In this document: in pieces, positions 43,882 to 53,259 of the stretch
Position numbering within the stretch: the first letter of the stretch is position 1
Layout of the letters: every line of letters begins with the position of its first letter
Assembly: GCF_001592945.1 (NCBI RefSeq)
Contig: NZ_LRPB01000002.1
Coordinates: forward strand, 124,001 to 188,000
Source of the DNA: Roseivirga seohaensis
Lineage (GTDB): Bacteria > Bacteroidota > Bacteroidia > Cytophagales > Cyclobacteriaceae
Length of the DNA stretch: 64,000 nucleotides
Reading direction: 5' to 3'
Translations under genes and position numbers: made by a program
Notes under the pieces: generated by a model
What the model saw: the letters and a program-made list of their open reading frames with translations, nothing else
Databases searched by the model: none
What the model was told of the DNA's origin: nothing

Positions 43882-44856
43882 ATGGCGTTAAAGCTTTCCG
43901 AAATACAGGCCCCCATTGCTAGTGAAATGACTGAGTTCGAACAGAAATTCAGGTCATTCATGAAGAGTAAAGTATTTCTGCTCGACCAAATCATGAGTTA
44001 CATTGTAAAGCGCAAGGGCAAGCAAATGAGGCCTATGTTTGTGTTTTTGGCAGCAGGGGTTACAGGAAAAATATCAGATAGAACTTATAGAGGCGCCTCG
44101 CTAATAGAATTACTTCACACCGCCACTCTGGTTCACGATGATGTAGTAGACGACTCAAATTACAGAAGAGACTTTTTTTCAATCAATGCCCTTTGGAAGA
44201 ATAAAATAGCCGTTTTGGTAGGTGATTATTTACTTTCGCGCGGTTTACTGCTTTCCGTAGATAATGAAGATTTCGATTTTCTAAAAATTGTTTCCCGAGC
44301 GGTGCGCGAAATGAGTGAAGGTGAATTGCTTCAAATGGCCAAAGCCAGGAACTTAGATATTACCGAGGATATCTATTATGATGTAATTCGTCAGAAAACC
44401 GCTTCGCTTATTGCCTCATGCTGCGCTGTTGGCGCTACCGCCTCCAATGCTTCTCAAGAAGACATAGAAAAAATGCGAGAATTTGGCTTAAAAGTCGGAA
44501 TGGCTTTTCAAATCAAAGATGACCTTTTTGACTACGGTACTGAAGAAGTGGGTAAGCCCCTAGGTATTGATATTAAGGAGCAGAAAATGACATTGCCGCT
44601 GATTTATTCTTTACAAAACGCCAGTAGTAGCACCAAACGAAGAATAATCCGAACCGTGAAAAGCAAAGGAGATCATTCAAAAAAGGTGAATGAAGTAGTT
44701 GCTTTTGTAAGAGAAACTGGCGGAATTGAATATGCCCAAAAAGTAATGAATCAGTATTACCAAGAGGCAATACAAATTCTGGAAACATTTGAGCCAAGTA
44801 TTTACAGAGATTCTCTTTCTCAGCTAGTTACCTACACAATAGAGCGGTCTAAATAA
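43882..44856 (+). CDS. ispB: Polyprenyl diphosphate synthase (octaprenyl/IspB type)
   Basis: The 324-residue all-helical prenyltransferase has the first Asp-rich motif DDVVDD at 86-91 (LVHDDVVDDSNYRRD) and the second in QIKDDLFDY. KGKQMRP and GDYLLSRG are the other conserved segments. It makes the long isoprenoid chain of the respiratory quinone (menaquinone in most Bacteroidota); chain length cannot be read from sequence. A longer frame from TTG at 43837 adds an unlikely N-terminus, so the ATG at 43882 is used. A hairpin follows the gene. Confidence 0.92.
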   Translation: MALKLSEIQAPIASEMTEFEQKFRSFMKSKVFLLDQIMSYIVKRKGKQMRPMFVFLAAGVTGKISDRTYRGASLIELLHTATLVHDDVVDDSNYRRDFFSINALWKNKIAVLVGDYLLSRGLLLSVDNEDFDFLKIVSRAVREMSEGELLQMAKARNLDITEDIYYDVIRQKTASLIASCCAVGATASNASQEDIEKMREFGLKVGMAFQIKDDLFDYGTEEVGKPLGIDIKEQKMTLPLIYSLQNASSSTKRRIIRTVKSKGDHSKKVNEVVAFVRETGGIEYAQKVMNQYYQEAIQILETFEPSIYRDSLSQLVTYTIERSK

Positions 44857-44865
44857 AAAAAACAA

Positions 44866-44887
44866 CGCCATATTTTGAGATATGGCG
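44866..44887. terminator. Hairpin after ispB, weak terminator
   Basis: Perfect 8-bp stem (CGCCATAT / ATATGGCG) with a 6-base loop lies 9 bases after the ispB stop. An A-rich run precedes it but no T tract follows, so it would terminate the + transcript only weakly. The rest of the gap to 45041 is AT-rich with no other signal. Confidence 0.4.
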
Positions 44888-45041
44888 CTGTTCAGTTAGT
44901 TAGTAGTAAATTTGTTTTTTGCTATAGCCCAATAGTAAAATTACGCTATGGCAGATGCTAAAATAACAACCTGTCGGAGAAAAGACCTTATATAAAAGCC
45001 GGTTTTTTTTTAAAAAAAATCACCAACCACTTTCTGCACCA

Positions 45042-46145
45042 ATGAAAAAATTAAAAATAATTGAGTTGGCTTCCGTTCTAGCTGGGCCTAGTGTTGGGCA
45101 GTTTTTTGCAGAATTGGGTGCAGAGGTAATCAAAGTAGAAAGCTCTAAAACTGGCGGAGATGTTACTCGGTCATGGCTGTTTAAAGGGGAAAAGTTAAAT
45201 GGCAGTGTTTCGGCATATTTTACTTCTGTAAACTGGGGTAAAAAATCTTTGTCCATTGATTTGAGTAACCAGAAAGAAAGGGCAATAGTCTATAAGCTTG
45301 TCAAGAATGCAGACATGGTAATTGCTAGTTATAAACCTGGTGATGCCGAAAAATTGGGTGTAGACTTCAACACTCTAAAAAAGATTAACCCAGCGCTTAT
45401 TTATGGTCAAATTACAGGATATGGCCTAAACACTTCAAAAGTGGGTTATGATGCTGTTATTCAGGCAGAATCGGGATTTATGAGCATTAATGGTGAGCAA
45501 GGGGCTGCTCCGTTAAAAATGCCTGTCGCTCTGATTGATGTTTTAGCAGGGCACCAACTGAAAGAGGCACTGTTGGTAGCTCTTGTTGAGCGTATGGAAA
45601 GTGGTAAAGGAAAGTTTGTTCAAGTGGCTTTGATTGATGCTGCCATCAGTGCTTTGGTAAATCAAGGTGCAAATTGGTTGGTAGGAAAAAATGAGCCAAA
45701 GTCAATGGGTAATCTTCACCCAAATATTGCACCTTATGGCGAACTTTTTGAGACCAAAGATTGTCGCCAATTGCTGTTGGCTATTGGAAATGATAAGCAA
45801 TTCTACAAGCTATGTAGTGTTCTGAGCATTAATGAGATGGATGGTTTTTCGACCAATCAAGAAAGAGTAGTAAACAGAGATGAATTGAACAGAATTCTAG
45901 CTGATAAAATCCGACTATGGCCTTCAGGTGAATTAATGGAATTGCTGGTCAATCAGCAGGTGCCAGCTGGCTTGGTGAATACCATAAATACTGCCCTAGA
46001 TGAAGGCGAACCTCATTGGTTTTTAGAAGCCGAAGGCATTACAGGTTTACGCTCTTTTGTGGCTTCGGGCTTCGATCGCCTTTCGCTGAGCCCGCCTCCC
46101 CAATTAGGGCAGCATAATCAAGAAATTCTGGATGGTTTGAATTGA
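45042..46145 (+). CDS. CaiB/BaiF class III CoA-transferase family protein
   Basis: The 367-residue protein opens IIELASVLAGPSVGQFFAELGAEVIKVE, the standard N-terminus of class III CoA transferases and alpha-methylacyl-CoA racemases. YKPGDAEKLGVDFNTLKKINPALIYGQITGYG and a short DAVIQAESGFM follow (the conserved catalytic Asp is in the DAVIQA segment). It moves CoA between carboxylic acids or racemises branched acyl-CoA; the substrate is unknown. It is the last gene before the dcw cluster and has no obvious link to it. Confidence 0.88.
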   Translation: MKKLKIIELASVLAGPSVGQFFAELGAEVIKVESSKTGGDVTRSWLFKGEKLNGSVSAYFTSVNWGKKSLSIDLSNQKERAIVYKLVKNADMVIASYKPGDAEKLGVDFNTLKKINPALIYGQITGYGLNTSKVGYDAVIQAESGFMSINGEQGAAPLKMPVALIDVLAGHQLKEALLVALVERMESGKGKFVQVALIDAAISALVNQGANWLVGKNEPKSMGNLHPNIAPYGELFETKDCRQLLLAIGNDKQFYKLCSVLSINEMDGFSTNQERVVNRDELNRILADKIRLWPSGELMELLVNQQVPAGLVNTINTALDEGEPHWFLEAEGITGLRSFVASGFDRLSLSPPPQLGQHNQEILDGLN

Positions 46146-46456
46146 CTTCTTCCACCGAGCCTTATTTTACCGCAAACGAACGTTTTTTAGTGATTTTTCT
46201 CCCACTTTACTCCACATGATCTAAAATCGGGTTGGTTAAGCCTTTTTTTATGTCCATTTGGTCATTTGTTCTTGCCTTTAAAAAAAACTCACGCATGTTA
46301 ATTTTGTACCTAAAATCCATTTTTAAGCCTAGTTTTCCGAACAGCTAAAGCCTTTCTTATTCATCAGAAATGGACTTTTTACCTCCTTTATCTTTCTAGT
46401 GATATTTTTCGATCACACTTGTTTTTCTGTATGGAAAAAGATACTTTTCATAAAAA
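46146..46456. other. Non-coding stretch upstream of the dcw promoter
   Basis: No convincing ORF is present. Two minus-strand copies of a 10-bp box related to the MraZ operator repeats lie at 46196-46205 and 46206-46215 (GTGGGAGAAA and GTGGAGTAAA when read on that strand). The remainder is AT-rich, with several T-runs and no clear hairpin. Confidence 0.5.
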
Positions 46457-46496
46457 GTGGGGAAAAGTGAGGAAAAGTGGTGAAGTGTGGGAAAAA
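46457..46496 (+). promoter_or_regulatory. MraZ operator: four boxes at exact 10-bp spacing
   Basis: Four GTG-starting boxes begin at 46457, 46467, 46477 and 46487 (GTGGGGAAAA, GTGAGGAAAA, GTGGTGAAGT, GTGGGAAAAA). MraZ binds direct TGGGN-type repeats spaced by one helical turn upstream of its own operon. The boxes cover the -33 region of the promoter below, so bound MraZ should repress the cluster. Confidence 0.8.
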
Positions 46497-46500
46497 ATCT

Positions 46501-46508
46501 TACTTTTG
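46501..46508 (+). promoter_or_regulatory. -7 promoter element of the dcw cluster
   Basis: TACTTTTG fits TAnnTTTG. It lies 4 bases after the last MraZ box and 18 bases before the mraZ ATG. Confidence 0.6.
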
Positions 46509-46526
46509 TAAAGGTTCAGGTGTGTA

Positions 46527-46973
46527 ATGGCTTTTTTTACAAGTGAATATGACTGTAAGCTCGATGTAAAGGGCAGATTGGCTTTACCTTCAAAGGTAAG
46601 GGCTGCACTGCCAGATAATGCATCAGAAGAGCTTGTGCTAAGACGAGGTTTCGAGCCTTGCTTGGTGTTATATCCTATGCTTGAGTATAAAAAGATCTAT
46701 GCGAAGATAAAGGGACTAAGCGAATTCAGTGAGGAGTACCGCAGGTTTCAGAGAACTTTTTTTAGGGGAAATGTAGACGTTGAGTTAGACGGAGCAGGAA
46801 GAATCAATATCCCTAAAAAGATGATGGAATATGCGGGGCTTGAAAAAGAAGTTGTGTTGGTAGGGTTGGGAAATAGAATCGAAATCTGGAATCCTGACCA
46901 ATATGAGGAATACCTCATCCAAGACGCAAGTGAGTACTCCAAGATGGCGGAGAAATTTTTGGCAGACGAATAA
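46527..46973 (+). CDS. mraZ: Division/cell wall cluster transcriptional repressor MraZ
   Basis: The 148-residue protein has two SpoVT-AbrB-like MraZ domains: SEYDCKLDVKGRLALPSKVRAALP (residues about 5-28) and NVDVELDGAGRINIPKKMMEYAGL (about 80-103), followed by IEIWNPDQYEEYL. MraZ forms a ring-shaped oligomer that binds repeats in its own promoter; four such boxes lie just upstream. It is the first gene of the cluster, 7 bases from rsmH. Confidence 0.97.
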   Translation: MAFFTSEYDCKLDVKGRLALPSKVRAALPDNASEELVLRRGFEPCLVLYPMLEYKKIYAKIKGLSEFSEEYRRFQRTFFRGNVDVELDGAGRINIPKKMMEYAGLEKEVVLVGLGNRIEIWNPDQYEEYLIQDASEYSKMAEKFLADE

Positions 46974-46980
46974 ATAAACT

Positions 46981-47889
46981 ATGTCAGAGTATCATGTGCC
47001 AGTTATGCTTAAAGAATGCGTTGATGGCCTCTCTATCAAGCCGAATGGAATCTATGTAGATGTCACCTTTGGAGGTGGCGGACATTCAACCGAAATATTA
47101 AAGCATTTAAATAGTGAAGGCAGGCTCTTTGGTTTCGATCAAGACGTTGATGCTAGGGCTAATGCTGAAAAAATAGACAATCGTTCTTTCACATTTGTAC
47201 AAGCCAATTTTAGGCACATCAAGCGATACCTCAAGTTGTACGGGGTAAAGCAGGTAGATGGGATTTTGGCGGACTTGGGAATTTCATCTCATCAAATTGA
47301 TGAGCCAATGCGTGGGTTTTCTACCCGTGCAGAAGCTGATTTAGACATGAGGATGGACTTGAATGGTTCGCTTACTGCTGCCGATGTGGTGAATGAGTAT
47401 TCAGAAGAGCAATTACATAAGCTTTTGGGTATTTACGGAGAGGTGAAAAATGCAAAAACTTTGGCTGCGGCTATTGTTTCGGAGCGTTTTTCCAATCCTT
47501 TCAAAACCACCAAAGACCTGATTCAATTATTGGATCGATTGGCGCCAAGGCATAGAGAGTATAAATATTATGCTCAGGTTTTTCAGGCCATCCGCATCGA
47601 AGTAAACGATGAGATGGGAGCATTGGAGGATTTTCTAGAGCAGTCGGCTGAGGTAATTAAGCCCGGGGGGCGCTTGGTGGTAGAGTCTTATCATTCGCTA
47701 GAAGATCGAATGGTGAAGAACTTTATTAACAAAGGGAAGGTGTTTGGCGAGGTTGAAAAAGACTTCTTCGGAAATCAGTTGAAACCATTTAATGCGATCA
47801 ACAGGAAGCCGATTGAAGCAAATGAAGAAGAGTTAAAAGTGAATAACAGGGCAAGAAGTGCAAAACTTCGTATTGCCGAAAAAATATAA
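46981..47889 (+). CDS. rsmH: 16S rRNA (cytosine1402-N4)-methyltransferase RsmH
   Basis: The 302-residue SAM-dependent enzyme methylates C1402 in the decoding centre of 16S rRNA. It starts YHVPVMLKECVDGLSIKPNGIYVDVTFGGGGHSTEIL (SAM-binding GGGGH) and has LADLGISSHQIDEPMRGFS. YYAQVFQAIRIEVNDE and the C-terminal SYHSLEDRMVKNF and NNRARSAKLR complete the family set. Length is typical. It is the second gene of the dcw operon. Confidence 0.97.
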   Translation: MSEYHVPVMLKECVDGLSIKPNGIYVDVTFGGGGHSTEILKHLNSEGRLFGFDQDVDARANAEKIDNRSFTFVQANFRHIKRYLKLYGVKQVDGILADLGISSHQIDEPMRGFSTRAEADLDMRMDLNGSLTAADVVNEYSEEQLHKLLGIYGEVKNAKTLAAAIVSERFSNPFKTTKDLIQLLDRLAPRHREYKYYAQVFQAIRIEVNDEMGALEDFLEQSAEVIKPGGRLVVESYHSLEDRMVKNFINKGKVFGEVEKDFFGNQLKPFNAINRKPIEANEEELKVNNRARSAKLRIAEKI

Positions 47890-47898
47890 GTAAAGAAA

Positions 47899-48279
47899 GT
47901 GGCAGCGAATAAATTCAAAGCGAAAAGAGATGAGAAATCCGGCACAGCAGGTGGTGGCTTATTTGGTCTTTTGTCGAAGCTGAAAATAGCTGGAAACTTA
48001 GAAACGGGGCTTCCAGTGAAGCACCTGCCGAAAGTAGCTTTCGCACTAGTGTTGGGTGTGTTTTATGTATGGAACAGCCATTATGCTGAAAAAGCAAATA
48101 GAAATATTAAGAAACTAGAAACAGAAGTTGAGGATTTAAGGGCCGATGTTACCACGCTAGAGGCAGATTATATGTATAGCAGTAAGCAGTCGGAAGTAGC
48201 CAAGAACGTAAAGAAACTAGGATTAGAAGAAAGTAAAGAACCGCCATATAAAATTGTTGTAGACGAAAGTGAATATTAA
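47899..48279 (+). CDS. ftsL: FtsL-like cell division protein
   Basis: The 126-residue bitopic membrane protein has a basic cytoplasmic N-terminus and one membrane helix at about 45-62 (KVAFALVLGVFYVWNSHY). A periplasmic coiled coil follows (about 66-95, NIKKLETEVEDLRADVTTLEA), with a C-terminal tail. The position between rsmH and ftsI, the size and the topology are those of FtsL, which with FtsQ and FtsB controls septal synthesis. Sequence identity in this family is low, so synteny carries the call. The start is GTG (47899), and the gene overlaps ftsI by 11 bases. Confidence 0.8.
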   Translation: MAANKFKAKRDEKSGTAGGGLFGLLSKLKIAGNLETGLPVKHLPKVAFALVLGVFYVWNSHYAEKANRNIKKLETEVEDLRADVTTLEADYMYSSKQSEVAKNVKKLGLEESKEPPYKIVVDESEY

Positions 48280-50374
48280 GCAGTCGATATTACTGAGAGT
48301 AAGAATAGCTTTTTTAGCTGTGATTGCCTTTGTCTTGGTAGTAATCTACCGGATTGCAGACATTCAGTTTGTTCAAGGCGATGATTGGCGAAAACAAGCA
48401 CAAGAAATTGGGTTGGATTATAAAACAATTAAAGCCACCCGTGGAAGTATTTATGCTGATGGTAACGACCTGATGGCGACCTCACTTCCCTTTTACAAAA
48501 TTGCATTCGATCCTTCGCTTGCAAACGATAATACCTTTAAAACAGGTATTGACTCCCTTTCACTACTATTGTCGAAATTTTTTCGAGATCTCTCTCCTGG
48601 CGAATACCGGAAGAAGATCTCGGAAGCTCGACAGTCTCGCAAACGATATTTGGTTCTAAACAACCGCCTCATTAACTATCAGGATAAGGCCATGATGGAA
48701 AAGTGGCCGATTTTTCGGGAAGGCCAAATGATTGGGGGAGTAATATTTGACAAGGAGGATAGGAGACATCGTCCTTTTAAAGCTTTAGCCCAACGTACAA
48801 TTGGCGGTTTAAATATAGATGGTGTGGCTACTGTAGGAATAGAAAAAAGCTTCGATCATTATTTGGCAGGTCAAGATGGAAAAGGCTTGTATCAAAGAAT
48901 TGCAGGCGGTAACTGGATGCCAGTAAATGTAGCTTCAGATGTTAAGCCTAGAAATGGCTATGATGTGTACACTACTATCGATATCAACCTTCAAGATGTT
49001 GCTCAAAACTCACTTTTGAGGCAGTTAGAGAAGTTTGAAGCGGCTTACGGTACGGTAGTTTTAATGGAGGTGAAAACAGGTGAAATCAAAGCCATGTCTA
49101 ACCTTACCAGAACTGAAAGTGGTACTTATGTAGAAGATTATAACTATGCGGTTCAAGGCTTAAATGACCCTGGGTCTACCTTCAAGTTGGCTTCAATGCT
49201 AGCCCTCTTAGAAGCAGATAAAATTGAGCTTACCGATTCAGTAGATACCAATGACGGTACTGTTAAATTTTATGACCGCACCATGGAAGATCAAAGTGCT
49301 TGGAAAGGTGGTTATGGTAAATTGACTGTTCAGGAAGTCTTCGAAAAATCATCTAATGTGGGTATTTCCAAACTGGTAGATCAATACTTTGGTAAGGACC
49401 CTCAAAAATACATAGACATTATAAAATCAACAGGTTTAGGGAAGCCACTCGATTTTCAAATGATAGGTGAAGGTATACCTTATATTAAAAATGCTGATGA
49501 CAAATCATGGAGTGGAACAAGTTTACCGTGGATGTCAGTAGGGTATGAAACAAGTATTACTCCGCTTCAAACCCTAGCTTTTTACAATGCAGTGGCCAAC
49601 GATGGAAAAATGATTCAGCCCATTATTGTAAAGAGTATTAGGAAGGGAAATCAGATCGTAGAAGAGTTTGAAGCTAAAACACTTGATAAGAAGATAGCCT
49701 CAAAAGCTACACTAGAAAAATTGAAAATCATGCTTGAGGGCGTGGTAGAAAGAGGTACCGCAAAAAACATTAAAAACGATTATTACAAGATCGCTGGAAA
49801 AACGGGAACCGCTCAAAAATTGATTAATGGGCGATATTACAAGCAGCGCTATTACGCCTCATTTGCAGGCTATTTTCCTGCCGATGAGCCTTTGTATTCT
49901 TGCATTGTGGTGATTGATGACCCTAAAGGTTTGAATAGTTTCGGAGGAGATGTTTCTGCGCCTGTTTTCAAAGAAATTGCTGATATGATATTCGCTTTAG
50001 ACCTTGACTTACACGATAAGTTTGAAGGAGAGCGCTTGGCTAAAGAGGGAACCTTCCCTGTAATCAGGGCTGGAAATTTTGATGAATTGAATAAGCTGTT
50101 AAATCAGTTTGGTATTTCAAATCATATGGAAGAAGAAAATGTAGAGTGGGTAAGGGCTAGTGTTAATAATAATGCGATTGCTTGGAAGCCCAATCATTCT
50201 CAGTCGAACCTTGTGCCTAATGTGGAAGGAATGACATTGAGAGATGCGCTTTACATACTGGAAAATAAAGGGCTAAAAGTTAATATTTCTGGAACAGGTC
50301 GAGTGCTTAGGCAATCGATTTACGCTGGAAGAAGAATAGAAAAAGGAACAACCATAACCATAGAACTAGGGTAA
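48269..50374 (+). CDS. ftsI: Septal peptidoglycan transpeptidase FtsI (PBP) with PASTA domain
   Basis: The 701-residue class B penicillin-binding protein has an N-terminal membrane helix (about 10-30) and a pedestal/dimerisation domain (ATRGSIYADGNDLMATS). The transpeptidase domain has active-site motifs S303-T-F-K306, S361-S-N363 and K511-T-G513. One C-terminal PASTA domain (about 640-701, PNVEGMTLRDALYILENKGL) is present, as in many Bacteroidota FtsI proteins. It cross-links septal peptidoglycan. The start is GTG, overlapping ftsL. murE follows three bases after the stop. Confidence 0.95.
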   Translation: MNIKQSILLRVRIAFLAVIAFVLVVIYRIADIQFVQGDDWRKQAQEIGLDYKTIKATRGSIYADGNDLMATSLPFYKIAFDPSLANDNTFKTGIDSLSLLLSKFFRDLSPGEYRKKISEARQSRKRYLVLNNRLINYQDKAMMEKWPIFREGQMIGGVIFDKEDRRHRPFKALAQRTIGGLNIDGVATVGIEKSFDHYLAGQDGKGLYQRIAGGNWMPVNVASDVKPRNGYDVYTTIDINLQDVAQNSLLRQLEKFEAAYGTVVLMEVKTGEIKAMSNLTRTESGTYVEDYNYAVQGLNDPGSTFKLASMLALLEADKIELTDSVDTNDGTVKFYDRTMEDQSAWKGGYGKLTVQEVFEKSSNVGISKLVDQYFGKDPQKYIDIIKSTGLGKPLDFQMIGEGIPYIKNADDKSWSGTSLPWMSVGYETSITPLQTLAFYNAVANDGKMIQPIIVKSIRKGNQIVEEFEAKTLDKKIASKATLEKLKIMLEGVVERGTAKNIKNDYYKIAGKTGTAQKLINGRYYKQRYYASFAGYFPADEPLYSCIVVIDDPKGLNSFGGDVSAPVFKEIADMIFALDLDLHDKFEGERLAKEGTFPVIRAGNFDELNKLLNQFGISNHMEEENVEWVRASVNNNAIAWKPNHSQSNLVPNVEGMTLRDALYILENKGLKVNISGTGRVLRQSIYAGRRIEKGTTITIELG

Positions 50375-50377
50375 TTC

Positions 50378-51841
50378 ATGTCTGCATTAAAAGACATATT
50401 GTACAAAGTGGCTTTACAGTCAGTATCTGGCGATACAGCTGTAGAAGTGGCTGCATTGGCTTTCGACTCCAGAAAAGTAGAAACTAATACAGCCTTTATC
50501 GCTACGCGTGGTACTCAAGTCGATGGTCATGATTATATAGAACAGGCCATTGAAAAGGGTGCTGTTGCCATTATTTGTGAAGTATTGCCCGAAAGCCTAA
50601 ATACTGCCATTACTTACGTTCAGGTTAAAAATAGTAGTGAAGCTTTGGGTATCATGGCTTCTAACTTCTTTGGAAACCCTAGTGCAAAGTTGAAGTTGGT
50701 AGGCGTTACTGGCACCAATGGAAAAACTACTTGTGTAAGCTTATTATTCCAGTTGTTCAAACAGCTCGGCTATAATGTTGGCTTGCTTTCTACGGTTGTT
50801 AATAAAATCAATGACGAGATAATTGTGGCAACCCACACTACGCCCGATGCCATTCAAATGAATGAGTTGATGGCGAAAATGGTAGCCAAAGGTTGTTCTC
50901 ATTGTTTTATGGAAGTCAGTTCTCATGCCTTGGTACAACATCGTGTTTCAGGACTCACTTTCACAGGAGCGGTTTTCACGAACCTCTCTCACGATCATTT
51001 AGATTATCACAAGACTTTCGATGAGTACATCAAAGCAAAGAAGATGCTCTTCGATGGGCTTCCCTCTTCTGCCTTTGCTTTAACCAATACTGATGATAAG
51101 CGAGGGTCGATAATGCTTCAGAATACAAAAGCAACGAAACACAGCTATGCTTTAAAAACCATGGCTGATTTCAAAGCGAGAATTCTTTCCAATACCCTTC
51201 AAGGTTTGGAATTAGATATTGAAGGCCATAATGTTTGGTTCAAGTTGATTGGTGATTTCAATGCTTATAACCTAATGGCGGTTTATGGAGCGGCTATTTT
51301 GCTAGAAGAAGAACCCGCAGATGTGCTTCAAACCTTATCGAATTTAAACCCAGCGCCAGGTCGTTTTGAGCAGGTGCTTACTGATACAGGAATTACTGCT
51401 ATTGTGGATTACGCCCATACGCCTGATGCATTAGAGAATGTGCTTTCTACTATTAAGGTTTTCCGAAGTGGAAACGAGAAAGTAATTACGGTAGTAGGCT
51501 GCGGTGGAAATCGAGATACAACGAAAAGGCCTGAAATGGCAAAAATTGCTTGTGAACTAAGCGATAAAGTGGTACTCACTTCAGATAATCCACGCTTTGA
51601 GGAGCCAATGGCGATTATCGAAGACATGCAAAAAGGTGTGAGCCCGAGCAATTATAGAAAAACACTGGTAATGGCAGACAGAAGAGAGGCGATTAAAACC
51701 GCTTGCTCTATGGCCGAACCTAATGATATTATCCTCGTGGCGGGAAAAGGTCACGAAACCTATCAAGATGTAAAGGGGGTAAAATCCGATTTCGATGATA
51801 GAAAAGTATTGAAAGAAATGTTAAACCTGATTCATAAATAA
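50378..51841 (+). CDS. murE: UDP-MurNAc-tripeptide synthetase MurE
   Basis: The 487-residue cytoplasmic ligase adds the third residue (meso-diaminopimelate in most Gram-negatives) to UDP-MurNAc-L-Ala-D-Glu. It has the N-terminal MurE domain (VAALAFDSRKVETNTAFIATRG), the ATP-binding loop GVTGTNGKTT (about 109-118), and THTTPDAIQMN. MEVSSHALVQHRV, FTNLSHDHLDYHKT and the C-terminal VVGCGGNRDTTKRPEMA and DNPRFEEP (a DNPR motif, consistent with diaminopimelate recognition) follow. murF, which usually follows, is absent; the next gene is mraY after a 75-base gap holding a heptad array. Confidence 0.96.
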   Translation: MSALKDILYKVALQSVSGDTAVEVAALAFDSRKVETNTAFIATRGTQVDGHDYIEQAIEKGAVAIICEVLPESLNTAITYVQVKNSSEALGIMASNFFGNPSAKLKLVGVTGTNGKTTCVSLLFQLFKQLGYNVGLLSTVVNKINDEIIVATHTTPDAIQMNELMAKMVAKGCSHCFMEVSSHALVQHRVSGLTFTGAVFTNLSHDHLDYHKTFDEYIKAKKMLFDGLPSSAFALTNTDDKRGSIMLQNTKATKHSYALKTMADFKARILSNTLQGLELDIEGHNVWFKLIGDFNAYNLMAVYGAAILLEEEPADVLQTLSNLNPAPGRFEQVLTDTGITAIVDYAHTPDALENVLSTIKVFRSGNEKVITVVGCGGNRDTTKRPEMAKIACELSDKVVLTSDNPRFEEPMAIIEDMQKGVSPSNYRKTLVMADRREAIKTACSMAEPNDIILVAGKGHETYQDVKGVKSDFDDRKVLKEMLNLIHK

Positions 51842-51879
51842 AATACGATTGACGATGTCAGAGCTCAGAAAGCCGATTT

Positions 51880-51914
51880 TCTAAACTCTAGCGTCTAAAA
51901 TCTAAAATCTAATA
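51880..51914 (+). repeat. Heptanucleotide array upstream of mraY
   Basis: Five consecutive 7-base units of form TCTANNN (TCTAAAC, TCTAGCG, TCTAAAA twice, TCTAATA) fill 35 bp and end two bases before the mraY ATG. Confidence 0.65.
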
Positions 51915-51916
51915 GA

Positions 51917-53131
51917 ATGCTATACTACCTATTCAATTATTTAGATAGAGAATTTGATTTGGTTGGCGCGGGAGTGTTTCAGTACATCTCTTTCCGTGCG
52001 GGTATGGCTGTGCTTTTATCTTTGTTAATCACCATTACTTTCGGTGAGAAGCTGATCAACATGCTTCGAAACAAACAAGTAGGCGAGAGCATTAGAGATT
52101 TAGGTTTAGAAGGCCAAATGGCCAAAAAAGGTACACCAACTATGGGTGGACTTATCATTATAGCTGCCATTGTAATTCCAACTTTGCTCTTCGCGAAGCT
52201 TGAAAATATTTACGTTATCCTTCTACTTATCACCACTTTGGGTTTAGGAGCCATTGGCTTTTTGGATGATTACATCAAGGTTTTTAAGAAGAACAAAGAG
52301 GGGCTTGCCGGTAAATTTAAAGTGGTAGGTCAGGTAGGCATTGGCCTCTTGGTAGGAGCTGTACTTTACTTTAACGATGATGTAGTGGTAAGGGAATTCA
52401 ACCCTGGTCCACAAGAGCAAACTATTTCAGTAACAGAAGCGCCAAATTATGTTGATAGCAAATCTACTACAACCACAATTCCTTTTGTGAAGAATAATGA
52501 GTTGGATTACGATGCTTTCAACCCAACGGATAACAAGTGGATTACTGCGGCCATTTACATTTTGGTGGTGATTTTCTTTGTTACAGCCATTTCTAACGGA
52601 GCCAATATTACGGATGGAATTGACGGATTGGCTGCGGGCACATCGGCCATTATAGGCCTTACGCTGGCAATTTTCGCCTACATATCGGGTAACGCTATTT
52701 TCTCTGATTATCTAAACGTGATGTTCATTCCAAATTCTGGAGAGCTCGTAATTTTCTGTACTGCCTTTGTGGGGGCTTGTGTTGGCTTTTTATGGTACAA
52801 CTCTTATCCGGCCCAAGTTTTTATGGGCGATACAGGTAGTCTGTCATTGGGTGGAATCATCGCTGTGCTGGCTTTGGTCCTCCGAAAAGAACTTTTGATT
52901 CCAGTATTGTGCGGAATCTTTGTGATCGAAAATCTCTCTGTAATTATTCAGGTGAGTTATTTCAAATACACAAAAAAGAAATATGGTGAGGGAAGGAGAA
53001 TCTTTAGGATGTCGCCTTTACATCACCACTATCAAAAAATGGAAATTCCAGAAGCCAAGATTGTTACAAGGTTCTGGATTGTGGGAATTCTGTTGGCAAT
53101 TATAACATTGGCAACGCTTAAACTGAGGTAA
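51917..53131 (+). CDS. mraY: Phospho-MurNAc-pentapeptide transferase MraY
   Basis: The 404-residue polytopic membrane enzyme makes lipid I from UDP-MurNAc-pentapeptide and undecaprenyl phosphate. It has [35 protein letters not shown] (catalytic Asp pair), and [34 protein letters not shown] and the HHHYQ motif in [12 protein letters not shown] are also present. Residues about 150-205 form a polar insert, between helices, that is longer than in E. coli MraY and is common in Bacteroidota. An array of five heptads lies between murE and this start. Confidence 0.96.
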   Translation: MLYYLFNYLDREFDLVGAGVFQYISFRAGMAVLLSLLITITFGEKLINMLRNKQVGESIRDLGLEGQMAKKGTPTMGGLIIIAAIVIPTLLFAKLENIYVILLLITTLGLGAIGFLDDYIKVFKKNKEGLAGKFKVVGQVGIGLLVGAVLYFNDDVVVREFNPGPQEQTISVTEAPNYVDSKSTTTTIPFVKNNELDYDAFNPTDNKWITAAIYILVVIFFVTAISNGANITDGIDGLAAGTSAIIGLTLAIFAYISGNAIFSDYLNVMFIPNSGELVIFCTAFVGACVGFLWYNSYPAQVFMGDTGSLSLGGIIAVLALVLRKELLIPVLCGIFVIENLSVIIQVSYFKYTKKKYGEGRRIFRMSPLHHHYQKMEIPEAKIVTRFWIVGILLAIITLATLKLR

Positions 53132-53241
53132 AAAAGTTGATCAGAAAACAGGAAAACGGTCCCGAAGTATCGGGAAGAAAACGGGGAAAAGAATTAAAAA
53201 ACTGGGAGTCAGGGAACTCAATTCTCTGAAAAAAACTCAGC

Positions 53242-53255
53242 GATAACTGATAACG
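53242..53255 (+). repeat. Heptanucleotide pair upstream of murD
   Basis: Two 7-base units, GATAACT and GATAACG, end four bases before the murD TTG. The rest of the 53132-53259 gap is non-coding. Confidence 0.4.
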
Positions 53256-53259
53256 AATC

